From NCBI GenBank assembly GCA_930980675.1, contig CAKNIU010000011.1:1-31758 (forward strand): a stretch of DNA of 31,758 nucleotides, given 5' to 3'. The notes beneath the pieces were generated by a model. The model made no database searches. It was given only the letters and a program-made list of their open reading frames with translations, and was not told the origin of the DNA. Made by a program: the position numbers and the translations under genes. This document shows positions 22,215-30,022 of the stretch, piece after piece. How positions within the stretch are numbered: position 1 is the stretch's first letter; each line of letters opens with the position of its first letter. This DNA comes from an uncultured Clostridium sp. Lineage in GTDB: Bacteria; Bacillota_A; Clostridia; TANB77; CAG-508.

Positions 22215-23165
22215 ATGATTTCAAAAAGAAAAGTGGTATTAGTTGGTACAGGCTTTGTAGGAATGAGCATGGCATATGCTTTAGAAAACCAAGGTGGAGT
22301 TAATGAACTTGTACTAATTGATGTTTTAAAAGACAAAGCAGTTGGTGAAGCAATGGATTTAGCTCATGGAATTGCTTGTGCACCAAGTAGCAGAATTGAA
22401 ATTAAAGCAGGCGAATACAGTGAATGTAAAGATGCAGACATAGTTGTTATAACAGCAGGATTAGCACAAAAACCAGGACAAACAAGATTAGATTTAGCCA
22501 AAACAAACGCCGGCATCATGAAAGATATTACAGAGCAAGTAATTGCATCAGGCTTTAATGGAATATTTGTAATAGCAACTAACCCAGTAGACCTAATGAC
22601 ATATGTAGTAGAAAAAGTTTCAAAATTTCCTAAAAACAAAGTTATAGGTTCAGGCACAATGCTAGATACATCAAGACTAAGATACTTAATAGGTGAAAGA
22701 TTAGATATATCTCCAAAAAACGTACATGCATATATTATGGGAGAACATGGAGACTCATCATTTGTAGCATGGTCACACAGTTATATAGGTTGCAAACCAT
22801 TAATGCAAATATTAAAAGAAAAAGGCAAAGATGAAAAAATACTTGATGAAATTTACACAGACGTACAGCAAGCAGCATATGAAATAATAAATAGAAAAAA
22901 AGCCACATATTATGGAATAGGCTTAGGACTAGCTAAACTAGTTAGAACAATATTAGATGATGACAAAGAAATTTTAACAGTATCAACATATATAGATGGC
23001 AACTACGGTCATTCAGGATTATATATAGGTGTTCCAGCAATAATTGGACACAAAGGTGTTGAAGATATATTAAACATATCTCTTTCAGAAGATGAACAAG
23101 CTAAATTTGACGCAAGCTTTGAAGTTCTTGATAAAATGAAAGAGGATATAGATAAAGTTTTATAG
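22215..23165 (+). CDS. ldh: L-lactate dehydrogenase
   Basis: I start at ATG 22215, eight bases after GGAGGT (22202-22207). The 316-residue cytosolic enzyme reduces pyruvate to L-lactate with NADH. It has the NAD loop VLVGTGFVGMSMAYAL, the substrate loop AGLAQKPGQTRLDL (glutamine at the lactate/malate-deciding place, so lactate rather than malate dehydrogenase), ATNPVDLMTY, and the catalytic histidine in IMGEHGDSSFVAWS. The length is normal. It follows its own promoter and the repeat-bearing leader, and ends at a terminator. Confidence 0.95.
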   Translation: MISKRKVVLVGTGFVGMSMAYALENQGGVNELVLIDVLKDKAVGEAMDLAHGIACAPSSRIEIKAGEYSECKDADIVVITAGLAQKPGQTRLDLAKTNAGIMKDITEQVIASGFNGIFVIATNPVDLMTYVVEKVSKFPKNKVIGSGTMLDTSRLRYLIGERLDISPKNVHAYIMGEHGDSSFVAWSHSYIGCKPLMQILKEKGKDEKILDEIYTDVQQAAYEIINRKKATYYGIGLGLAKLVRTILDDDKEILTVSTYIDGNYGHSGLYIGVPAIIGHKGVEDILNISLSEDEQAKFDASFEVLDKMKEDIDKVL

Positions 23166-23170
23166 TGACG

Positions 23171-23232
23171 AAAAATAAAAGCAGAAGATTAATATTTAAT
23201 ATTAAATAGTAGTTAATCTGCTTTTATTTTTG
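23171..23232 (+). terminator. Intrinsic terminator of ldh
   Basis: AAAAATAAAAGCAGA and ATTAA (split by a bulged AG) pair with TTAATCTGCTTTTATTTTT. The loop is AT-rich and the tail is T-rich. Confidence 0.85.
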
Positions 23233-23247
23233 TTTTTATTTTACGAT

Positions 23248-23360
23248 GGGGACGGTCCTTTTTGTAAAAAATTTTACTTTGGGGACGGAGCAAATCGTAA
23301 AATTTTACAAAAAGGACCGTCCCAAAAGTAAAATTTTACGTTTAGGTCCGTCCCCAACGT
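23248..23360. repeat. Nested GGGACGG inverted repeats
   Basis: GGGGACGG occurs at 23248-23255 and 23281-23288, and inverted as CCGTCCC at 23317-23323 and CCGTCCCC at 23348-23355. Each core adjoins GTAAAATTTTAC-like palindromes. The arm from 23249 (GGGACGGTCCTTTTTGTAAA) is almost perfectly inverted at 23297-23323, with two extra A. The array can form a large cruciform. It resembles dispersed GGGACGG repeats I associate with clostridial genomes. Confidence 0.8.
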
Positions 23361-23385
23361 AAAAAGAAAGGAGTTTTTATTTAAA

Positions 23386-25548
23386 ATGGAAGATTTAGAA
23401 TTTGAATCTGAAAAGGAAAAATTAAAAGAAACAGTACACAAGTTTAAAGAAACTATTTCATACTATGAAGAAAGAGCAAAAGCAGTTCCAAAGCTGTATA
23501 AAGATAATGACATTATGATTGAAAGTCTCATCAATATGTATGATGAAAAAATGAGGCTAATTTATAAAAACATAGACAAACCATATTTTGCAAGGATTGA
23601 TTTTAAAAGGGATAATGAAAAGAACTTAGAGAAAATCTATATAGGCAAGGTTGGAGTTACAGATGAAGAGAATAATATTGTTACGGTTGACTGGCGTGCT
23701 CCTATTTCTTCAATTTATTATGATAGCAATATAGGAAGAACAAAATACATAGCACCAGAGGGCATTTGCGAAGGTGAGCTCTTACTAAAAAGACAATTTA
23801 ATATAGAAAATCAAAAACTCATAAGTTACCAAGATGTTGATACTGTTGCAAATGATGAATTATTAAAACCATATTTATCATCTAGCGCAGATAATAGGTT
23901 AAAAAATATTGTATCTACAATTCAAAAAGAACAAAACGAGATAATAAGAGAGCCATTAAATAAAAATTTAATTGTTCAAGGAGTTGCAGGTAGTGGTAAA
24001 ACAACAGTTGCTTTACACAGAATAGCGTATTTAGTATATAACTACAGGGATACTGTCAAACCAAATCAATATCTAGTAATCGGACCAAATAAATTCTTTG
24101 TAAGTTATATTTCAAATGTACTTCCTGATTTAGATGTAGATAATGTTAATCAACTTACTTATGATGAACTTTGCAAAGAGTACATAAATGAAGATTTTTT
24201 CTTGATTAGTGAAGATGAAAAAATTAAACAATATATTAAAAATCCTAATTCACTTAATTTCCAAAATTTAAAAGTTTCTATGGAGTTTAAAAATGCTTTA
24301 GATAAATATATTGAAGAAATAGATAAAAACATAATTCCAAATAAGAATATAGAAATAAAAGGCTATGTTATATTTTCTTCGGAATTTATTAAGAATACAT
24401 ATAATTCGATTGAAAACCCTGTTATTTATGACAATATTGAGAAAAAAGTTAATAGAACAAAACTGTTACTGCAAAAGTATATAGAAGATAATTTAGATAA
24501 TATAAAAGAAAGTTTGCAAAATCAGTTTAAAGAAAAGACTAAAGATGTGTCTAATGAATTAAAGTATAAAGAAATGGACACTTTGTCTAGCATTGAAAAA
24601 GAACTGTCAAAAGGATTTAAACAAAGATTAAATAAGTTTTTCAATCCATTGTTACCTAATATTTATAAAACATATATTACCTTTCTAAGTAGAATAAATG
24701 AATATATAGATTTGAGTAATTATAGTATAAAAACTGAAGATGCAAATTATAATATTAAAAATTTAAAACGTAAAAAAGTTGAATTTGAAGACTTAAGTAG
24801 CCTTATATATTTAAAAACTTGTATTAATGGTGTAGGAGAATATGCAAACTACAAGCAAGTTGCAATAGACGAGGCACAGGACTTTGGAGATTTTAATTTT
24901 GTATCATTAAAGAAACTATTAAGTAATGCAACATTTAGCATTTTCGGAGATTTAGCTCAATCAATATACCAATACAGAGGAATTAAGAATTGGGAGAGTG
25001 TGCAGGAAATAGCATTTAATAATAAATGTGAAATAAAAAATCTGCACAAAAGTTATAGAACAACAACAGAAATAATGAATTGTGCAAGTAATATAACTAA
25101 ACATTTAGGATTAAATATAGCAGAACCAGTTATTAGACACGGTAAAAATGTTGAATTTATTAATTTTAGCGGTGTAGATAAGCAAATTAAAACGATTGAA
25201 AATATATTGGAAGAATATTTAAAAGAAGATTTTAAAACAATTGCAATTATTTGCAAAGATGAAGATGAGGCAAACCAAATAAGTAAAAAGCTTAATAAAA
25301 AATATAATGCAGTTAATATTACAGATTCGGACACAATGTATAATGGCGGAATATGCGTTATTACAAGTTACTTAGCAAAGGGATTAGAATTTGATGGGGC
25401 TATTGTTTCAAATGCTTCAAAGCTAAAATACGATGAAAATAATGATATGGAAATGAAGTTGCTTTATGTTGCTATGACTAGACCGCTTCACGAATTGAAA
25501 GTGCTATATGATGGAAAAATGGCTGATTTCATTGACGTTAAGGCTTGA
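23386..25548 (+). CDS. helD: HelD-like UvrD/Rep-family helicase
   Basis: A 720-residue superfamily 1 ATPase. An N-terminal charged coiled region (about 1-70) precedes VDWRAPISSIYYDSNIGRTK, a hallmark of HelD. Walker A is GVAGSGKTT at 199-207, Walker B AIDEAQDFGDF near 500, then FGDLAQSIYQYRGI and the C-terminal LLYVAMTRPLHELKVL. HelD binds RNA polymerase and recycles stalled complexes using ATP. The length suits Bacillota HelD. AAAGGAG lies 15 or so bases before the ATG. The promoter of the next operon overlaps its last codons. Confidence 0.9.
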   Translation: MEDLEFESEKEKLKETVHKFKETISYYEERAKAVPKLYKDNDIMIESLINMYDEKMRLIYKNIDKPYFARIDFKRDNEKNLEKIYIGKVGVTDEENNIVTVDWRAPISSIYYDSNIGRTKYIAPEGICEGELLLKRQFNIENQKLISYQDVDTVANDELLKPYLSSSADNRLKNIVSTIQKEQNEIIREPLNKNLIVQGVAGSGKTTVALHRIAYLVYNYRDTVKPNQYLVIGPNKFFVSYISNVLPDLDVDNVNQLTYDELCKEYINEDFFLISEDEKIKQYIKNPNSLNFQNLKVSMEFKNALDKYIEEIDKNIIPNKNIEIKGYVIFSSEFIKNTYNSIENPVIYDNIEKKVNRTKLLLQKYIEDNLDNIKESLQNQFKEKTKDVSNELKYKEMDTLSSIEKELSKGFKQRLNKFFNPLLPNIYKTYITFLSRINEYIDLSNYSIKTEDANYNIKNLKRKKVEFEDLSSLIYLKTCINGVGEYANYKQVAIDEAQDFGDFNFVSLKKLLSNATFSIFGDLAQSIYQYRGIKNWESVQEIAFNNKCEIKNLHKSYRTTTEIMNCASNITKHLGLNIAEPVIRHGKNVEFINFSGVDKQIKTIENILEEYLKEDFKTIAIICKDEDEANQISKKLNKKYNAVNITDSDTMYNGGICVITSYLAKGLEFDGAIVSNASKLKYDENNDMEMKLLYVAMTRPLHELKVLYDGKMADFIDVKA

Positions 25549-25560
25549 AAATGATATAAT
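25532..25560 (+). promoter_or_regulatory. Promoter of the DUF6273/MoxR/VWA operon, inside the helD end
   Basis: TTGACG at 25532-25537 (within helD codons for IDV), a 17-base spacer and TATAAT at 25555-25560 with an extended -10 TGA. The leader would be about 100 bases. Confidence 0.65.
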
Positions 25561-25669
25561 ATATTATGTAAAATGCTATAAATTTTATTGAACATGTAAA
25601 CTTAATTTTTCTATTTAATAAAATAAATAAAAAATGAATTAATTTGCAATAAATAATTAGGAGTAATAT

Positions 25670-27616
25670 ATGAGTGATTTTACTTTCTTAACAGAAGAGC
25701 AATATTTTGGAGATGATAAATTAGACATATTAAAAAAAAGAGGAACAAAAACAGCAATAACAGATTTTTCTATTCTTTTAGGTGCGTATGTTTCTAATTA
25801 TCATATAGATAATGATAGTTCTTTAGAGGGAAGAACGGGATATTATTGGACAAAATCAGATGACGGAGATAATGACGCGCGCGTGGTTCTCGCTAGTGGT
25901 GCTAGAAATTCCTGCAATGTTGACGTACGCAGTGGTGGGGCTCGCCCAGCTTTACCGTTCTCATCAATCAGCTCAATCCCCACGAACGGAGAGAGTGGGA
26001 AAAGAGCAAAAGATGGTGTGCTTGAAGTAGAATATGGATATTACCCACAAAAAGCAGTATCAAGAGATATGCAAGAAAGATTAGAAAGAGCATATAGGAG
26101 TGGAAATATATCAAAAACAAGAAATAATTATACCACAGATTCTGTCGCTTATGATGAGTACGACACATCATTTCAACCACAAACTCATCAAGAATATGAA
26201 TATAATGGAAAAAGGTATGTAAGAGTTAAAGCTAATTCATATTATGATGGTGGCGATTTTACACTTTCAAATGGTGAACAATATAGAGATGGTGATGATG
26301 TTTGGGTGGAAGTGCTACCAGTAAAATGGCTTGTTGATGAAAAATCTCGTATGATGATAACTGAAAAATTAATATTTGCAGGGGTGCAATTTAATAAAGA
26401 GAGGAACTACCACACAAGAGATTTTGACAGAACAGATATAAAAACATTTATGGATAGATACTTGTCAAGAGATTTAGTTCAGTCAAGAGGTATAGCAGAA
26501 CAAACAAGAGTAAGTTCAAAGGCAACAAAGAAAAACAAAAATCCATACAATTTTGATTTTACCGAGGCCAGTGATGAAGATATAATAAAAGGAGCTTTAA
26601 AAAGTAATGTAGCAATATTTTTACATGGAAAGCCAGGTTGTGGTAAAAGTGATAGAGTAAAACAATTAGACCCAGACTTTATTGAACTTAATTTGAGCCA
26701 TTTAGACCCAGAGTTATTAGATGGACTAGCTGGTGAGAAAGATGGAAAAGAGGTACATATAAAACCACCATGGCTTGAAGAATTAGAAGAAAAATGCAAA
26801 GATGAGCCAGATAAAATACATATATTATTTTTAGAAGAATTAACAAATGCCTCACATGTAATGCAATCGAAAGCTTATGGAATAGCATTAGACAAAAAGG
26901 TGGCAGGAAGGTGGAAATTGCCTGAAAATGCAAGGGTAGTAGCAGCAGGAAATGAACTTGAAGACTCATTGGTAGCGAATGAAATGGCAGAGCCATTATA
27001 TGATAGATTTGCACACGTAAACATAGAAACAACAAAAGAAAGCTGGCTAGAATGGGCAGTAACACCAGAAAGTTATTATTCAAGATTGGACTATGTAAAA
27101 GAAGAAACCAAAAGATCTAAAATACATCCTGCAATATATGGGTATATTAGTTTAAAGGGCGATGAAGTATTAAGAACACCATATAATAAAGAACATCCTC
27201 AACCACACGCAGATCCAAGAAGATGGAAAATGGCATCAGATATGTTGTATGCAAGCAATAATCCAAGCACATTAAAAGCAATAGTTGGAGAAGATTTAAC
27301 AAGAGACTTTATAGCATTTTGTCAAATACCAACTATATCAATAGAAGATGTATTAAAAGGAAATTATACCGTAGAAGAAATAAAAGAAATGGACATAGCA
27401 ATGAGACTTGCAACAATATCTGGCTTAGTTGCAGTAGATACTGAAAATATGCCAAAGATAAGAGAATTTGCAAAAAAGCTAGGACCAGAAATGTGCAAAA
27501 AGTTTGAAATACAATGGACACATGGAAATGAGGATAGACTAGAACAATTGCAAGAATTAATTATGCAAGAAAAAGATATAACAACAGTAGATGGACATAG
27601 TACTGATGATAGGTAA
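25670..27616 (+). CDS. Swapped-order DUF6273-like sensor fused to MoxR-type AAA+ ATPase (copy 1)
   Basis: A 648-residue protein. Residues 4-96 (FTFLTEEQYFG, then TDFSILLGAYVSN, GRTGYYWTKS and GGARPALP) match the usual second half of DUF6273. Residues 118-280 (VEYGYYPQK, VWVEVLPVKWLVDE, MMITEKLIFAG, FMDRYLSRD) match its usual first half, so the module looks circularly permuted. The AAA+ domain follows: Walker A GKPGCGKS at 320-327, Walker B-like ILFLEELTNA, sensor 1 VVAAGNELED, and the arginine finger in PLYDRFAHV. A helical tail closes it. There is no signal peptide or membrane segment. AGGAG precedes the ATG. A sensor-plus-remodelling role with the downstream VWA protein is inferred. Confidence 0.8.
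   Translation: MSDFTFLTEEQYFGDDKLDILKKRGTKTAITDFSILLGAYVSNYHIDNDSSLEGRTGYYWTKSDDGDNDARVVLASGARNSCNVDVRSGGARPALPFSSISSIPTNGESGKRAKDGVLEVEYGYYPQKAVSRDMQERLERAYRSGNISKTRNNYTTDSVAYDEYDTSFQPQTHQEYEYNGKRYVRVKANSYYDGGDFTLSNGEQYRDGDDVWVEVLPVKWLVDEKSRMMITEKLIFAGVQFNKERNYHTRDFDRTDIKTFMDRYLSRDLVQSRGIAEQTRVSSKATKKNKNPYNFDFTEASDEDIIKGALKSNVAIFLHGKPGCGKSDRVKQLDPDFIELNLSHLDPELLDGLAGEKDGKEVHIKPPWLEELEEKCKDEPDKIHILFLEELTNASHVMQSKAYGIALDKKVAGRWKLPENARVVAAGNELEDSLVANEMAEPLYDRFAHVNIETTKESWLEWAVTPESYYSRLDYVKEETKRSKIHPAIYGYISLKGDEVLRTPYNKEHPQPHADPRRWKMASDMLYASNNPSTLKAIVGEDLTRDFIAFCQIPTISIEDVLKGNYTVEEIKEMDIAMRLATISGLVAVDTENMPKIREFAKKLGPEMCKKFEIQWTHGNEDRLEQLQELIMQEKDITTVDGHSTDDR
25862..26005 (+). other. Compositionally distinct, possibly hypervariable segment in copy 1
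   Basis: Codons for DGDNDARVVLASGARNSCNV and the next residues include many NNC triplets (GAC, CGC, CTC, TCC, TGC, GAC, CGC), rare elsewhere in the gene. The segment sits just before ARPALP in a lectin-like module, and the copy at 28096 is unrelated over the same stretch but conserved on both sides. Confidence 0.45.
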
Positions 27617-27672
27617 GTAGTTTAAATAAAAAAATTATATGACTATATGCCTTAGAAAGGATTAAATAATTA

Positions 27673-28077
27673 ATGAATAAAGAGCAAGTAAATTTATTAG
27701 GTGAATATATAAAAGCTAGAAGTTCAGTAATTTTAATAGAAAACATTCCTGAAAATGTAATAAAAAAAGGAGCAGTTGTAATCAATAGCGATTGCTCAAA
27801 TACTGAGCTTATGGGAAGTTTTGAAAACTTAGAATATAAAGCTCCAAAATGGTATAATAAACTAATTGAAAGTTCCAAAAAACATATTCCTGTTTTAGTA
27901 ATAAAAGATATAAATAAAATTCCAGAAAAAGAACAAAGAAAATTCATAGAGCTTTTAAAATATAAAAAAGTCTATGTTAATAAATTGCCAGATAATTGTA
28001 TGATTTTTATAACATACTCTAATTTGAGTGAAAATTCAATAGATGAAGAATTATATTCATTTATGGTACAGATTTAA
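27673..28077 (+). CDS. Small AAA-like protein without Walker A
   Basis: A 134-residue protein that I do not recognise as a named family. Its order of motifs follows the AAA domains on either side: SVILIENIPENV replaces AIFLHGKPGCGK (no P-loop). INSDCSNTELMGSFEN parallels LNLSHLDPELLDGLAG, APKWYNKLIES parallels PPWLEELEE, and HIPVLVIKDINKIPEKEQRK parallels the Walker B strand, with KD in place of EE. CMIFITYSNLSEN parallels sensor 1 VVAAGNELED. It may be a pseudo-ATPase subunit or regulator of the mixed ring (inference). AAAGGA lies about 11 bases before the ATG. Both neighbours are on the same strand, 18-56 bases away. Confidence 0.65.
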   Translation: MNKEQVNLLGEYIKARSSVILIENIPENVIKKGAVVINSDCSNTELMGSFENLEYKAPKWYNKLIESSKKHIPVLVIKDINKIPEKEQRKFIELLKYKKVYVNKLPDNCMIFITYSNLSENSIDEELYSFMVQI

Positions 28078-28095
28078 TTTTGAGGGGAATGACTT

Positions 28096-30003
28096 ATGAG
28101 TGACTTTACATTTTTAACAGCAGAGCAATGCTTTGGAGAAAATCAATTAGATATATTTAAGAAAAGAGGAAATACAGCAGCACTAACAGATTTTGCGATT
28201 CTTTTGGGGGGTTATGTTTCTAATTTTTCCAACAGCTATAATGATAGAACTTTAGCTGGAAGAACAGGATGTTATTTTACTAAATCGTGTGATGAAGATT
28301 ATAATCCTCTAATAGTTAATAATGTGGGTAAAATAGTGTGGGAAGAAACCAAAGCACGTAGTGATGGAGCTCGCCTAGCTTTGCCACTCTCTAGTTTAGA
28401 TGATATACCTGTAAATGAAGGAAGTAAAATAATAAAAGCAAAAGATGGAATACTGGAAGTAGAATATGGATATTATCCACAAAAAGCGGTATCGAGAGAT
28501 GTTCAAGAAAGATTAGAAAGAGCATATAAAAGTGGAAATATATCAAAAACAAGAAATAGTTATACCACAGATTCTGTCGCATATAGTGATTACAATACAT
28601 CATTACAACCACAAACTCATCAAGAATATGGATATAATAGAAATAGCTATGTAAGAGTTAAAGCTAATATATTTTATGTTAGTAAAGTTCAACTTTCGAA
28701 TGGTGAGATATATAAAAATGGTGATTATGTTTTGGTGGAAGTGCTACCAGTTAAATGGTTAGTTGATGAAGACTCTCTTATGATGATAACTGAAAAAATA
28801 ATATCTGCGGGAGTCCGATTTAATGACCAAAATACTGAAGATTTTGACAAAACAGAAATAAAAAAATTTATGGACGAGCATTTATGGAGAGATATGTTCC
28901 AATATAGGGAAAAACAAACGACCGTAAGTGCTCCCCATGCTAGAACAAGGAAACCATACGATTTTGATTTTACTGAAGCAAGTGAAGAAGATATAATAAA
29001 AGGAGCTTTAAAAAGTAATGTAGCAATATTTTTACACGGTAAGCCGGGTTGTGGTAAAAGTGATAGAGTAAAACAATTAGACCCAGACTTTATTGAACTT
29101 AATTTGAGCCATTTAGACCCAGAGTTATTAGATGGACTAGCTGGTGAGAAAGATGGAAAAGAGGTACATATAAAACCACCATGGCTTGAAGAATTAGAAG
29201 AAAAATGCAAAGATGAGCCAGATAAAATACATATATTATTTTTAGAAGAATTAACAAATGCATCGGCTGTAATGCAATCAAAGGCTTATGGAATAGCACT
29301 AGACAAAAAGGTGGCAGGAAGATGGAAACTCCCAGAAAACGCTAGAGTAGTTGCAGCAGGAAACGAACTTGAAGACTCATTGGTAGCCAATGAAATGGCA
29401 GAACCATTATATGATAGATTTGCACACGTAAACATAGAAACAACAAAAGAAAACTGGCTAAACTGGGCTGTAACACCAGAAAGCTATTACTCAAGATTAG
29501 ACTATGTAAAAGAAGATATAAAAAGACCTAAAATACATCCTGCAATATATGGGTATATTAGTTTAAAAGGCGATGAAGTATTAAGAACACCGTATAATAA
29601 AGAAAAACCACAGCCACACGCAGACCCAAGAAGGTGGAAAATGGCGTCAGATATGTTATATGCAAGTAATAACCCAAGTACATTAAAAGCAATAGTAGGA
29701 GAAGATTTAACAAGAGACTTTATAGCATTTTGTCAAACACCAACTATATCAATAGAAGATGTATTAAAAGGCAATTATGCCGAAGATGAAATAAAAGAAA
29801 TGGACATAGGTATGAAACTTGCAACTATATCGGGCTTAGTTGCAGTAGATACTGAAAATATGCCAAAGATAAGAGAATTTGCAAAAAAGCTAGGGCCGGA
29901 AATGTGTAAAAAGTTTGAAATACAATGGACACATGGAGATGAAGATAGACTAGAACAGTTGCAAGAATTAATTATGCAAGAGAAAAAAGAAATTGATAGA
30001 TAA
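28096..30003 (+). CDS. Swapped-order DUF6273-like sensor fused to MoxR-type AAA+ ATPase (copy 2)
   Basis: A 635-residue paralogue of the protein at 25670, same domain order: FTFLTAEQCFG, GRTGCYFTKS and GARLALPLSS, then VEYGYYPQK, VLVEVLPVKWLVDE and an AAA+ domain. Walker A GKPGCGKS is at 315-322, sensor 1 is VVAAGNELED and the arginine finger is in PLYDRFAHV. The AAA part is nearly identical to copy 1, including 215 identical bases, but residues between GRTGCYFTKS and the AR-ALP motif differ almost completely. GAGGGG lies eight bases before the ATG. The two copies may form mixed or alternative rings with different sensors. Confidence 0.8.
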   Translation: MSDFTFLTAEQCFGENQLDIFKKRGNTAALTDFAILLGGYVSNFSNSYNDRTLAGRTGCYFTKSCDEDYNPLIVNNVGKIVWEETKARSDGARLALPLSSLDDIPVNEGSKIIKAKDGILEVEYGYYPQKAVSRDVQERLERAYKSGNISKTRNSYTTDSVAYSDYNTSLQPQTHQEYGYNRNSYVRVKANIFYVSKVQLSNGEIYKNGDYVLVEVLPVKWLVDEDSLMMITEKIISAGVRFNDQNTEDFDKTEIKKFMDEHLWRDMFQYREKQTTVSAPHARTRKPYDFDFTEASEEDIIKGALKSNVAIFLHGKPGCGKSDRVKQLDPDFIELNLSHLDPELLDGLAGEKDGKEVHIKPPWLEELEEKCKDEPDKIHILFLEELTNASAVMQSKAYGIALDKKVAGRWKLPENARVVAAGNELEDSLVANEMAEPLYDRFAHVNIETTKENWLNWAVTPESYYSRLDYVKEDIKRPKIHPAIYGYISLKGDEVLRTPYNKEKPQPHADPRRWKMASDMLYASNNPSTLKAIVGEDLTRDFIAFCQTPTISIEDVLKGNYAEDEIKEMDIGMKLATISGLVAVDTENMPKIREFAKKLGPEMCKKFEIQWTHGDEDRLEQLQELIMQEKKEIDR

Positions 30004-30022
30004 TATAAAGTTTGGAGGATAT

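Noticed and set aside
22215..23165. Malate dehydrogenase instead of lactate dehydrogenase
   Set aside because: The specificity loop has Gln (LAQKPGQTR) rather than the Arg expected of malate dehydrogenase.
23248..23360. CRISPR array
   Set aside because: Repeats are few, inverted relative to each other and lack uniform spacers; no cas genes are present.
26479..29299. Identical minus-strand ORFs opposite the two AAA domains
   Set aside because: Their similarity follows from the identical sense-strand block; they do not look like proteins.
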